DNA from: Cladopsammia gracilis
Lineage: Eukaryota > Cnidaria > Anthozoa > Scleractinia > Dendrophylliidae
Length of the DNA stretch: 64,000 nucleotides
NCBI GenBank assembly: GCA_022457155.1
Contig: JAJGOT010000071.1
Coordinates: 619,001-683,000 of the forward strand
Reading direction: 5' to 3'
In this document: positions 44,778 to 56,589 of the stretch, in pieces
Layout of the letters: the number at the start of each line of letters is the position of its first letter
Position numbering within the stretch: position 1 is the stretch's first letter
Notes under the pieces: generated by a model
Database searches by the model: none
Seen by the model: only the letters and a program-made list of their open reading frames with translations
What the model was told of the DNA's origin: nothing
Made by a program: the position numbers and the translations under genes

Positions 44778-45786
44778 GTGACGATACACTAAGGGGTGTA
44801 GCCACACAAACAATAGTTATTGTTTTATTATTCAAAGGACGTGTGCTTCAACTTAATTATTTATCATGACGATAGAAGTGAAGTTACATGAATTTTAATG
44901 AAATATAACAACGCCACTTTACAAGTTATTCACTTGGGTTTACTTTTCAGGATAAACAAAAGATCTTGTTGAAATAAAGCCGCCAAAAAAATTGTAATGC
45001 GACTGCTCTACACTTGTGCATTTTGTTCAAAGATGATTCACAAAACTGCTGTTTTAAAGCAATCTAGCCGTGAGTGGAATACTTTTTTAAAGGCATGTAA
45101 TTGAAGTGAGAAAAAGGCGGAGAAGTAAAAAGTCGAACCAACTCCATGAGATGCCGTGCGAGCGAAGCTAATTAAAAGTGTATCATCTAACTGTTGTCCC
45201 CGCCTTTTAGCAGCAGTTAAGCTGCATATGTTGCTTGCTTAGAAACTTTCACCTTCAAGTTTCTAAATCACATGCACTGGGAATGAAATAAAAAAGTGGT
45301 ATCTAAAAATAAAAAGCGGACTGAAGTATTTACCAATGACCCCTTTTCATTGAGAATAGATAACAATAGAATTGAGAAAAAGGTGGAGAAGTAAAAAGTC
45401 ACACCTACTTCATGAGATGCCGCACGCGCGAAGCTAATTAAAAGGTACACAAAACGTGGAGTCTGAATGAACTTAATCAGGAATATGTTGGCCATTCGAG
45501 GTCTGTTGCGTCAAAGTCATTATTGTTTAAATAGATTAAAGTTTATACTCGTTACAATCCACAAAACGAAAATCTTGTCATACAGTGTAGCATGAAATTT
45601 TTGCAGGTTTTGCAGATTGCAATTGATCCGCAAAAACAAGTACTGTAAACAAAGGCGTGTAAGCCGCACTCGTTGATAAGCCACACGTCGAGTTTTGAAA
45701 CTCAAATTTAGGGGGGAAAAGTTTTTTTTTAAAAAAAAACGTAAGTCAGAGAATTGGCTATGCGATTGGTGGAGTAGTCCAGCACT
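44778..45786. other. Spacer with a 75-bp direct duplication
   Basis: A block containing GAGAAGTAAAAAGTC, CATGAGATGCCG and GCGAAGCTAATTAAAAG occurs at 45108-45183 and 45374-45450. No gene is seen. Confidence 0.6.
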
Positions 45787-45918
45787 TGTCCAAACGATGT
45801 CTGTGATTCGCTAAGAAAACAATAGATTTGTCCCGCTGGGATAGGGATTAGGGATAGGGGCATTGTTCAAGTGATATATCAATTGTATCGTTCGCCAATC
45901 ACAGACATCGTTTGGACA
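45787..45918. mobile_element. MITE or hairpin, 132 bp
   Basis: 25-bp ends (TGTCCAAACGATGTCTGTGA.. and its inverse) differ at one or two positions. The centre repeats GGGATAGGGATTAGGGATAG. Confidence 0.7.
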
Positions 45919-46389
45919 GCTACGGGGTCGCCCGATTGGTGAGCTAGGCTTTGCTTCTTTCCATCCAGTCCTCCTGTATCGAAAACAAAAACTTTTGATC
46001 GCAGCTACGTTCGTTCGCCCGCCGTAAGGCCAAAGCAAGCTTGGTAACCGTGCAAATTTCTTGAGCACAGTTTTATTTAGCCTGGTTACTAGGGTAAACC
46101 AAGATGGCTGCTTGTGTTCAATGTCTTTTCTTTGGCTTCGTTCGTTGTCTTCGGTGTTCCTTCATTGCTAAAAGCTTCAAAATGTCTGACAAACATAGCG
46201 AGCACTGTTTTATCACAGGTATTTTGACAATTTGAGGTTAAATTTTACAATTTATAACGACAACGCTCACGTTCGTGCGTTACGTGTTCGATGCGTATTC
46301 CTCGTACCGGTATTCTTCGATCGGAGGCGCTCTTGCACCTTTGTTAGAGAAACAAGACTCGCTTTTCTGAGTTGTCCATTGATCTGCCA
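45919..46389. other. No gene seen
   Basis: Unique-looking sequence of moderate GC with no long frame that carries a motif. Confidence 0.45.
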
Positions 46390-46535
46390 AACCTTAATGC
46401 TTCACAAACCCTTTTGCAAACCCTTTGCAAACCGTCGCAAACCCTTTGCAAACCCGGTTTGGGGGGGTTTGAAACCCGGTTTGAGCTAAATTGCGATGTT
46501 CGATAAGACGTGTTTTCATATGGAGGGTCACAATT
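46390..46535 (-). repeat. CAAACCCTTTGC array, copy 2
   Basis: Four to five CAAACCCTTTGC-like units are followed by CCCGGTTTGGGGGGG and the inverted conserved flank (GATAAGACGTGTTTTC, ATGGAGGGTCACAA). Confidence 0.8.
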
Positions 46536-47764
46536 TATTTTTTGCGCCTGTTTTTCACACTCAAGACAAATGCCTTATTTTGCTTAGCAATTTCCACACA
46601 TGCCGCTGGAAACTCAGAAGTGACAGTCGTCGGCCTCACCCACTTGCTAACTATCACACCATTGCTTTACAAAAAGAACAATTTAAACAAACATTAATTT
46701 AACACATAAACTGACAGGCACGCGGGTGAAGATATTTTCTAAAACCATAAATAACATGTCAAGAAATACATTTTTGTCATGCATGCACTATCATGATCAG
46801 TTTTATGGTTTTTGTCAAAGTTGAAATTGGTAGGCTGACAAATGGCTGTCCAAACTTTTGTCAGGATACCAGCGCTTTCTATGTTTGCTTTGTTATAAGG
46901 TACCAACATATATGGCCATGACATAACATGCAAACAAAGAATACTGAGAAGATGGGGCCTCCAATATTTCTGGTATTTTCGTGCACACTTTCTATATCAT
47001 TCTCAACTTTTTTAAGATTGCTTCCGCAAACAACAATTTCCCAATTTACCCTTGGAATATCTTCAGCCAGAGGTTCTTCGCTTTGATGTGCACACTACGT
47101 ATTTTGGACAACAGCGCACTCTCGTGTCCCAGAACGACTTGATCTTATTAGCATTTCAGAACTAAACTACGGTGGAGACTACTACAAATATATTGCTCGG
47201 TTTCCTTTAAAATTTTGGTACCTCACTGGTGAAACACTAGATACAGCGCAGCGCCATTGTCGGGGAAAAGTCGAGCACGCTATCGTTGTTTTTAAACATA
47301 TCATTGTTTATCTGGAACATGGAAAAACCGATGTGCATTCCTACCCATCCTAGTTCATTGCTGCGCTTCTTTAAGCAATAGAAGGATGCGCAAATTACTT
47401 AGCATTTGAATAAAAAATACTCATGATTGTGATAATTGTTTTTGTTTTGCACCACCAGAAATATATTATACACTCAGAGATTATTGTATAATGCACATTA
47501 CTGATTTCTTTTTATTTGACTTTGTTTATACTGACGATTATATTTTATTTCACCGTTTAAATAAAGCCACTCTATTGTAAAGCACTAAATATAATTAAAA
47601 CAACGGAATTACTGTCATCTAACACTTTTTAGTGTAAACACATTGTTTTGTGGGTATGGCCACTGCGTTCTAACGGCTTTTGTTTCCCTGATCTCATTAT
47701 TTTTTGGCACACGTACTAAATGTGAGACAAAATCCAACTTGAGACATCTGGCTTATAAAAAAAG
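46536..47764. other. No gene; inverted fragment of block C flank
   Basis: AT-rich with no coding signal. 47720-47765 is the reverse complement of the sequence just after block C copy 1 (30750-30790). Confidence 0.55.
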
Positions 47765-49295
47765 GTCTTATAAGTTCAAAATTAGAAATGTAAATGCTTT
47801 AGGTTTAACATAGCAGGTAGGCCGAAAATCGGTAATTGCAAATGTACATTAATTGATTGATTGATTATATTGAGTTCAATGACAAAACGAATAAACAGAC
47901 AAATGGCCAGTGTGCCAGCTGACATGGGTCTTCTTAAAGAAAGGCATGTTAAAAGATTTTACTAAGGACAGTTATTAATGCTACAGGTGTAAATCATACT
48001 CCATACTATACACATACAGCAATATAATGAAATGTATTATCAAAAACAAACAAATTTGAACCGGCTTACCCTAATTTTGGTTGAATATTATTTATTTCAT
48101 TCTCTTGTTTACGGGATTATATATTCAAAATAAAAAAGGATTAAATATTAAGTGTACTACATAAGTGACAAAAAGACTTGACAGTATTTGAGGATATAAT
48201 AATACATTGGAAATGAAAATCAAAACAGTCTTTTCTGTTGGGGATGTTTCGACTGCTGCACTAGATTCCGACAATGAAAAATCCTGACCTGAAAATAGGA
48301 AACCAAATCCCGATGGAGATAATCTCACCCAACAACTAATCTCACCCATTTTCAAGAGGTGGATGTTGGCTTATCCACTGCAAACAAATTTTTAATGTCA
48401 TTAATTTTATATGCCGATATCGAAAATGTTCATGACCGGCAAACATCATTACAAATGCAAGCTATCTTGACATGCGTCAACAAATGGTGGGCCGTTCTGA
48501 TGGAGATGTTTGTAGTTGCATCAGTTATGTGATAAACCCTTTATTCAGTGTATCCAAATATTCAACCATTTTATCAACCGTGTATCATGGTCTCATAAAA
48601 CCCAGTAAACACTGGCAGATGTCATTCCCATCACCTGCCACATAATGTGGACACGGGCTGGAACATTTTACATTCAACAAGTATTTCAGCCTAACCATTT
48701 TGTGCCTCTGAAGGGTTCAAAGTAAATGATCATACAGATGCTTGTGGTGACGGCGAGGAAAAAGAAAACATTCGGCAGTATCTTCAACCAGGAAAACAGG
48801 AGAAGAAAAAACAAGACAGATGAAAGAGATGTACAACTTCAGAGCTAAATGGACAGAAAAAAACTACCTACGCAGACATCATGAAAAATGAAAAACAGCA
48901 ATCCCCAACACAGTCAACAGATGAAATTCGAGATCATGGAGATGGCAGTTCAAGTCAACAAAACAAGGGAGAAAGGGAAACAATTCCAACTACCAGTGTC
49001 CACGATGATGACTGTGGTGGCAAAGAAGGTTGAAGAGACCAGATTTTTAAGCAGAGGCCGGCGTCAGATGAGACCGAGTCTGGATCAAATTAGGAATTAC
49101 CAAAAATTTCACTGGTCTATGAGAAAAATAAAAAATGACAATCCCCGTCACACTCACCAGAAGAGATTCGAGATGACGAAGGAGACAGCAGTTTAAGTCA
49201 ACAAAACACAGGAGAAAGGGAAACAACTCCAACAACCAGTGTCTGTGTTTCTGAGGAAAGTGGCAGCAAAGAAGATCAAAAAGACCAGAATGCCA
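47765..49295 (+). repeat. Duplicated block A, copy 1
   Basis: Shares at least 1.4 kb with 51608-53470. Landmarks are GGTAGGCCGAAAATCGGTAA, ATACTCCATACTATACACAT, TCTTTTCTGTTGGGGATG and GATGCTTGTGGTGACGGCGA. Near 48880-49195 it holds a degraded frame rich in Glu/Asp/Gln (MKNEKQQSPTQSTDEIRDHG) that is internally duplicated about 250 bp later. Copy 2 leads straight into DIRS pol, so block A is probably the 5' (gag) part of a DIRS element; copy 1 is truncated. Confidence 0.8.
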
Positions 49296-49297
49296 AA

Positions 49298-50092
49298 AAA
49301 CGGCATAAAAAATTCTGAACAATATTTTGCAATTAATTTGTAGGTCACATGCCAAAAATGAGGCAAAAATGAGCACGAAAAAAAAGGGGTCTCAAATTCA
49401 ACATGGGTTGGATATGCCCCAACGTATTCAATTGTATGTATCCTTTGGATAGCTGATAGCTTCATGTTACGGCTTCATTTCAGGTAAGTGAACAATCCTC
49501 ATGCAATTAAATATCATTTTGACATAAACTTAAACATGCATTGAGACTAAAAGGTTCACAAGCCGTTTTAGCAACTTAAAAGACTGTTACAGTGTTTGTG
49601 ATGTGGAAAGTACGTAGCGTATCTGCACTGTAAAAGAGATGTCATACTGACCAATAGGAAATATTTGTATACTATGAGCATTCCCTATTATCAGTCGGAT
49701 GTACAATTAAGACAAAACACACAAAGATGGACAAAAATTAGTTACAGCTTAATCTTTTCGCTCAACTATCCCATATCAAAACGAGGGACTGCTCGTAGTG
49801 TAGACGTATTGGCCCTAATTAGATTGATTTCTTTTCTGTTGATCACCTTAACACAATTCTGTTAAACAATGTCATTGATTTAAATTTAATTGAATAAGTA
49901 GATACCCGATAACTAGAACTGTCAGTAAAACCAAACTATTGGAGATATTGAAAGTTTAGTTTGGAAATGCCTACTTGGGTAAACTTTGTTTAGCTTGAAT
50001 GTGCAAGAAGTTCAGGTTGCTGGGTCTTCAGAATTCGGACTTGTTTACGCATTATATAATTTAAAGGTTGTTTTAGTATGTACTTCTGGATA
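49298..50092 (+). repeat. Duplicated block B, copy 1
   Basis: Nearly identical to 50312-51110, about 1015 bp away in direct orientation: CAACATGGGTTGGATATG, GTATCCTTTGGATAGCTGAT, CATTCCCTATTATCAGTCGG. Confidence 0.88.
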
Positions 50093-50094
50093 AA

Positions 50095-50400
50095 TTTTTG
50101 TTGAACGGGATTTAGAGGTATGGCTCGGGTCCAAACTTAGCCATCTGAAGTGAAAAAAATCAGCATAAAATTGAGAAATTTGGGTAAACTTTGGGATTCA
50201 TTTTCTCGAGCGGGATTCAACAGAAAGACAAGGAGTTTAATTTTCGTTTTTTTTTCATGTTATTTCTCTAAAACGACGGGAAAAAATGACGGGAAAAAAA
50301 TGACAGGGAAAAAACAGCATAAAAAATTCTGAACAATATTTTGCAATTAATTTGTAGGTCACATGCCAAAAATGAGGCAAAACGAGGCAAAATGAGCGGG
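50095..50400 (+). repeat. Repeat R2, plus-strand copy
   Basis: CTTAGCCATCTGAAGTGAAA through GGCATGTGACCTACAAATTA (complement) recurs inverted at 56590-56850. It lies at the junction of the two B blocks. Confidence 0.7.
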
Positions 50401-51110
50401 AAAAAAAGGGGTCTCAAATTCAACATGGGTTGGATATGGCCCGACGTCTTCAATTGTATGTATCCTTTGGATAGCTGATAGCTTCATGTTACGGCTTCAT
50501 TTCAGGAAAGTGAACAATCTTCATGCAATTAAATATCATTTTGACATAATAAACTTAAACATGCATTAAGACTAAAAGGTTCACAAGCTGTTTTAGCAAC
50601 TTAAAAGACTGTTACAGTGTTTGTGATGTGGAAAGTACGTAGTGTATCTGCACTGTAAAAGAGATGTCATACTGACCAATAGGAAATATTTGTATACTAT
50701 GAGCATTCCCTATTATCAGTCGGATGTACAATTAAGACAAAACACGCAAAGATGGACAAAAATTAGTTATAGCTTAATCTTTTCGCTTAACTATCCCATA
50801 TCAAAACGAGGGACTGCTCGTAGTGTAGACGTATTGGCCCTAATTAGATTGATTTCTTTTCTGTTGATCACCTTAACACAATTCTGTTAAACAATGTCAT
50901 TGATTTAAATTTAATTGAATAAGTAGATACCCGATAACTAGAACTGTCAGTAAAACCAAACTATTGGAGATATTGAAAGTTTAGTTTGGAAATGCCTACT
51001 TTGGTAAACTTTGTTTAGCTTGAATGTGCAAGAAGTTCAGGTTGCTGGGTCTTCAGAATTCGGACTTGCTTACGCATTATATAATTTAGAGGTTGTTTTA
51101 GTATGTACTA
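50312..51110 (+). repeat. Duplicated block B, copy 2
   Basis: See block B copy 1. This copy runs without a break into block C copy 2, sharing the GACTTGCTTACGCATTATAT junction. Confidence 0.85.
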
Positions 51111-51612
51111 GAACAGTGCGATAAAATAGCACAAAAATGATGATTTTTAACTCTTATTTCTGAGCACTATGGTCACGCAAAATGCTTGGAGGTAAATAGC
51201 ACTTGCTATCCCGAGTTTTAGTAGCCAATCAGGGCGTGACAACAATGCTTTACACTGTTTTAGTATATAATAACATTTATCAAGGTTACACAGAAGGAAT
51301 AACGCTTAATGTTTTGAAAAAACAAGTTCATTTAAAGTTGAAATTATTTATATTATAGGAGAAAAAAGTATTTGATACTTAAAGGATTACAGATATATTT
51401 TGTGCACTATGCACAGTTGACATAAAAGACTTGCTTCTGTGCTATATTACTGATGAAGGATGTTTCTTCCTGTTTCCATGTTTTTACAACAATTGCAAAT
51501 TTTCACACACAAAAAAACGCATCATTGATCAGCACGAGCTACATTTTGCAACATGTTTTTGTATTATTCGTTCAATATCTGACATAGTTACAGTTTTGTG
51601 TGAAGCAAATAA
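51058..51612 (+). repeat. Repeat block C, copy 2
   Basis: Matches 30239-30745, but includes an additional roughly 70 bp (51184-51258) flanked by ATGCT. Confidence 0.85.
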
Positions 51613-53470
51613 GTTCAAAATTAGAAATAGAAATGTTTTAGGTTTAACATAGTTGGTAGGCCAAAAATCGGTAATTGCAAATGTACATTAATTGATTGAT
51701 TGATTATATTGAGTTCAATCACAAAACGAATAAACAGACAAATGGCCGGTGCCAGCTGACATGGGTCTTCTTAAAAAAGGCATGTTAAAAGATTTTATTT
51801 AGGACAGTTATTAACGCTACAGGTGTAAATCATACTCCATACTATACACATGTACAGCAATATAATGAAATGTATTATCAAAAACAAATTTGAACCAGCT
51901 TACCCTAATTTTGGTTGAATATTTTTTTATTTCATTCTCTTGTTTATGGGATTGTATTATTCAAAACAAGAGGCTCCTAGCAGCCTTTACTCATGCGCAT
52001 GCGTAAGTTAGTTTTATGATATATTTTAAACATGATAAACATAAATAAACATAGATAAATATGATAAGATGTCCGACATGGCGAAGAGTACTCTTTTCGT
52101 TCAGTCATCGTTCCTGCAAACCACATTGATCACTATTGATTGTTTTGGAAATGAAGGCTGTACCACAATGAAGGGAATGATTCTTCTAAGTCTTATATAT
52201 ACCAAACATGAACATTGCTAATGTAAGTAGGGTTGTAGGAGACGCTGTGGTGACACTTGAATAACGCTCTCTTACCGGAAGTGAGAGTAGCCGGAAGTCA
52301 CTAAACAGGAAGTGTAGTGGTAAAGCAATAAACCGGAAGTGTACAATTTAAAATATGCGTGCATAAATTTGCATGCAAAATCGTGACACAAAAAATAAAA
52401 ATAATAAAAATAACAAGAAAAACGGAGCCGAAACCTTACCTCATGCCGCTACGCGCATGAGTAATAAATAGTAAGTGTACTACATAAGTGACAAAAAGAC
52501 TCAATGGTATTTGAGGATATAATACATTGGAAATGAAAATCAAAACAGTCTTTTCTGTTGGGGATGTTTCGACTGCCGCACTAGATTCCGACATTGAAAA
52601 ATCCTGACCTGAAAATAGGAAACCAAATCCCGATGGAGATAATCTCACCCAACAACTAATCTCACCCATTTTCAAGAAGTTGATGTTGGCTTGTCCACTG
52701 CAAACAAATTTTTAATGTCATTTATTTTATCTGCCAATGTCGAAAATGTTCATGACTGGCAAACATCATTACAAATGCAAGGTATCTTGACATGCATCAA
52801 CAAATAGTGGGCTGCTCTGATGGAGATGTTTGTACTTGCATCAGTTATGCGATAAACCCTTTATTATCAACCGTGTATCATGGTCTCATAAAACCCCATA
52901 AACTCCGGCAGATGTCATTGCCATCACCTGCCACATAATGTGGACACGGGCTGGATCATTTTACATTCAACAAGTATTTCAGCCTAACCATTTTGTGCCT
53001 CTGAAGGGTTCAAAGTAAATGATCATCGGATGCTTGTGGTGACGGCGAGGAAAAACAAAACATTTGGCAGTATCTTCAACCAGGAAAACAGGGGAAGAAA
53101 AAACAAGACAGATGAAAGAGATGTACAACTTCAGAGCTAAATGGACAGAAAAAAACTACCTACGCAGACATCATGAAAAATTAAAGACGGCAATCCCCAA
53201 CACAGTCAACAGATGAAATTCGAGATGATGAAGGAGACGGCAGTTCAAGGGAAAAAGGGAAACAATTCCAACGACCATGGCGGCGAAGAAGATTGAAGAG
53301 ACCAGATTTTTAAGCACAAGTCGACGTCGGATGAGATAGAGCCTGGATCAAATTAGGAATTACCAAAAATTTCACTGGTGTATGAGAAAAATAAAAAATG
53401 ACAATCCCCGTCACAGTCACCAGAGGAGACTCGAGATGGCAAAGGAGACAGCAGTTTAAGTCAACAAAAC
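51608..53470 (+). repeat. Duplicated block A, copy 2
   Basis: Matches 47765-49295, interrupted by an insertion of about 500 bp (51968-52468). It has further small deletions and continues into DIRS pol. Confidence 0.8.
51968..52468. mobile_element. Insertion of about 500 bp in block A copy 2
   Basis: Absent from block A copy 1. It has inverted ends around TTACTCATGCGC (near 51988 and, inverted, near 52452). It carries four CCGGAAGTG/AGGAAGTG motifs (52276-52342), the ETS-factor consensus. Exact ends and target duplication are unclear. Confidence 0.65.
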
Positions 53471-54117
53471 ACGGGTCGGATTCCTTTAGCCAGTTATCCA
53501 GCTCCGTGTTTTTAAGCAATATTTGTCAGCTCTTAGGCATCCTGACCTTGTTTGTTCATGCAATTTCAGAGCTTTTGGACAATGGCTATATTAGGGAGCA
53601 TAGTGAGCCTCCTTTTTGCATTAACCCTTTGACAGTTGCGTAGGGCAAAAAGCTTCGCTTAATGATCGATCTTTGACACGTTAATCGTCACCTCATTCTT
53701 TTTAAGTTTAAGAATGAGGACCTGCGCTCGCTGTCACAGGTTCTTCAAGGACACTGGTTCTTCACCTGGGACCTCAAATCTGGATACCACCATGCTGATA
53801 TTTTTCCAGACCACCAAAAGTACCTAGGTCTTGCATGGCCCTTTAACCGCGTACTTAGGTATTTCACTTTTGTGGTTCTACCCCTTCAGTCTCAGTAGCG
53901 CTTGTTTTTGTTTTACCAAATTGTTGCGCCTGTTAGTTAAGCGCTGGCATTCTATGGGTCATAACTTTTGTTTATCTCAACGACTGTTTTGGTAGTCAGC
54001 CGGAGAGGACGTCCACTGTCGCAGCAGCTTTTATTCAGTGAAAGGAGCTTGACTCTTCCGGTCTCCTTGTTAAGAAGGAGAAGTCTCACTGGGTCCCGAG
54101 GCATGTTGGCGAGTGGC

Positions 54118-54306
54118 AAAAATTGAAAATGTTTGGAAAAAAAGTCATTTTACCAATGAAAGTTCTATTACAAGTCCTTGGCTACTTCTGGTATTATATT
54201 ATATTATTTTTGTACTTATGGTCGTAGGAATAACATATGCTTGTCAGTTGTTGATTGTTTTGTGTTTGATTAAAAACCAAAGGTGTGAATGGAAAAAAAA
54301 AAAAAA
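54118..54306 (+). mobile_element. 189-bp poly(A) retrocopy with 15-bp target duplication
   Basis: ATGTTGGCGAGTGGC occurs at 54103-54117 and 54307-54321. The insert ends in (A)14 preceded by ATTAAA about 24 bp upstream. This is target-primed reverse transcription by a LINE. The body does not resemble the LINEs here, so it is probably a truncated 3' end of a cellular mRNA or a SINE. Confidence 0.9.
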
Positions 54307-54349
54307 ATGTTGGCGAGTGGCTCGGTTTTGTGATCAACACAATTTCTAT

Positions 54350-54660
54350 TCTCACTCGCGGAAAAGCTGTGGCGTGCATTTCACAACTTCCCTTAAGCAC
54401 GTGCTTTTGGTTTGCATAAACCCTATTGGCCCTACAAGTCCCTCGGCCTTTTATACGCCTTGTTTGACCTATTTCGCCCTTGTTTTGCAAGTCCACTCGT
54501 AGTTTCAGCTCGTCCAGTTTTCCCCTCCCACCTCCCCTTCAGCAATGCTGGATAATTTCGCACATAACCCTCAGCTTGCTCTAGGTCTTAAGCAAATTTT
54601 TTCGCCCATAACTCATCTCCATTAAGGCACAGAGTGGCTACTTCGTGAGTGAATTATTCA
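54350..54660. mobile_element. 311-bp insertion, CTAT target duplication
   Basis: CTAT at 54346-54349 and 54661-54664; removing the insert restores the pol frame. Ends share an inverted TCACTC(A/G)CG(A/G)A core. The middle is C-rich on the plus strand with CTCGGCCTTTTATACGCC. Confidence 0.75.
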
Positions 54661-55318
54661 CTATGACGTTTCAGATTCCGGAAAAGAAGGTCTGCAAGCT
54701 TTAGCGGCTTTTGAATTCCACCATTCAAAACAAGTCATCGTCCTATCGTGAATAAGGGAAGATTGCCAGTTCCATTATTTCAATTGCGTTAGCGGTTGGA
54801 CCTATTTCCCATCTTCTGGCTAGGCAGATGTACTTAGCTATAGAGTCTAGGTCGGCTTGGGATCACATTTTTCTCTTCCCACCCACTCTGCTAGAGGAAT
54901 TGAAGTTTTGGTCTTGTAACATTGAATCCTTTAATGGTTACTCCATTCGGTTCCCCCTTGATTCATCCACTGTGGTATTTTTCGACGCGAGCGACACAGC
55001 TTTCAGAGGCTTTTCCGCCTCCCTGGATGGCACTGTGGCCAGCGGTATGTTTATGTTTTACGATTTGGGTCAAAGTTGTACTTTTCGTGAACTGAAAGCT
55101 ATTTATTATGTCTTGCTTTCTTTTGTTGAGCACCTCAAGCACAAAAGGGTTAAGATTTTTACCGACAATCAGAGTGCCGCCAGGATAGTTTCCGTTGGTA
55201 GCTCTAAGGTCCGTCTTCAGTCGGCAGCTCTAAGCATTTTTCGTTTTTGTTGTTCACAAGGTATTGCCTTGGAAGCACAGTGGATTCCAAGGTCAGTCAA
55301 CGAGGGCCGATCTTTTAA

Positions 55319-56393
55319 GGGACTGGTCAATAAGTAAAGGGGGGGTCGGAGCAAATGGGGGGTGGGTCACTAGATTTTGAGCCCTCGCAAAGGGGTGGGT
55401 CATCATATTTATGATTCAATGATTTTACGATTTTAAATGTATAAAAATGAACTATTTGTTGAAATGACAGAACTCAGAAACTCACTGTCTGTTTTGCAAT
55501 TTAATAATACATGGTATAATTTCAAACGACCATAGAGCATGTAATCCTTATATATATATACACAGGTGAAATTTCCCTGGAGAAGGAAGTCAATATTAGA
55601 GATTTCTCGGAAAAGTATGCTGTTGAGCAAGGCCTTGTGATCAAGTACCTCCATCATCTTGCATACCTGGGCACTATGAACAAAAGCGTCAAAATGAAAG
55701 AAAGGAAAAAACAGAACTAGAGAATAAAATGGTGTACGAGGATTTTGACTGGCCAAAACTTCTGCGTGAGAATTTGCTTAAAAAACAAAGAGTTTCAATT
55801 CTTGATTTGTATATTAACCATCACAATCTGTCTCGTGAAACAAATCTGAGAAAAAAGAACAAGCTGGACTTAGTGACAGCACATATTCAAATGTCGCTGG
55901 CATTAACCAATGTACATGTAAGCAATATAAGCTATGGACACACTAGCAGCACAGAATCGGAGAGCAGCACAGAATCCGAGAGCAGTACAGATTCAGAAAA
56001 GTGTGAAGATTTTGTACTGAATGAAGTAGGAAGTGACAGCTCAGATGATGATGTCCCTCTTTCATCCCTTCTATTAAACTCAAAAAATGCAGAGAGTGAC
56101 AGTGAGAGCGATTTGCCATTACATGTACTCTGTGTTAATTAATTTGTTTTATATTGTGGACAACAAAGGTAAATCAAGAAATATTCATACATTTACATGC
56201 AAATAGGAGAGTATTAAACCAGATTTTGCAAAACAAGAATTTTGTTGTGGGGGTGGGTCATGTAATTTTCAACCTTCGATCAGGGGTGGGTCAGTCAATT
56301 TTGAGCCAAGAGGAAGGGGTGGGTCACTTGTTTTGCAACCACTGAGTTCCCAAATGCTCCGAACCCACCCCCCTATACTTATTGACCAGTCCC
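55319..56393. mobile_element. 1075-bp TIR element, TAA target duplication
   Basis: Ends GGGACTGGTCAATAAGTA and its inverse extend about 27 bp into G/C runs. TAA flanks both sides (55316-55318, 56394-56396), and excision restores DIRS pol. Five GGGGTGGGTCA motifs lie near the ends (two left, three right), all on the same strand. It carries an ORF (55568-56142). A 3-bp TAA site suggests PIF/Harbinger-like mobilisation; this is inference. Confidence 0.88.
55568..56142 (+). pseudogene. SAP-like ORF inside the TIR element
   Basis: First frame (55568-55711): EKEVNIRDFSEKYAVEQGLV, then HHLAYLGTMNKSVKMKERKK. A one-base shift in an A6 run follows. Second frame (from 55729): YEDFDWPKLLRENLLKKQRV, then LDLYINHHNLSRETN, 'KLDLVTAHI', and an acidic Ser/Glu tail with STESESSTES repeats. 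The 'DW..L...G.L..L+V.+L..Y...H.L...GKK.DK+..I..HI' layout is the SAP-like end of cnidarian transposon proteins as I recall them. An N-terminal transposase is absent, so the element is non-autonomous. Confidence 0.55.
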
Positions 56394-56589
56394 TAAGCTG
56401 GTTCATTGACAAGGATGATTGGCGTCTTAATCCGACCGTGTTTCGACTTGTAGATGCTGCCTGGGGTCCCCACACGGTTGACCGCTTTGCTTCCTATTAT
56501 AATGCTCAGCTTCCACGTTTTAACTCCAAGTTTGCTTCACCTGGTGCATAACCGTCTCATATCGAATGTAAGGCCCTTTTTTATTTATT

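Larger units (their letters stand above)
53482..56551 (+). pseudogene. DIRS-type retrotransposon pol with nested insertions
   Basis: Fragments in order: LLDNGYIREHSEPPFCINPL, then KLRLMIDL, FTWDLKSGYHHADIFPDHQK, the RT catalytic box degraded to YLND (53973-53984), and LFRSPC..SLGP. The RNase H part (54828-55317) has VFFDASDTAFRGFSASLDG, LKAIYYVLLSF and IFTDNQSAARIVSVG, and it continues at 56395 (WFIDKDDW, WGPHTVDRFASYYNAQLPRF). The order and the DASD/DNQSA motifs fit DIRS1-like pol. Sequence is interrupted at 54118, 54350 and 55319 by three insertions, and has several stops. Its tyrosine recombinase and terminal repeats are not in the window. Confidence 0.85.

Noticed and set aside
49665..50890. 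Identical ORFs MYTMSIPYYQSDVQ.. at 49.7 and 50.6 kb
   Set aside because: Identity stems from the duplicated B block; upstream stops and lack of motifs argue against genes.
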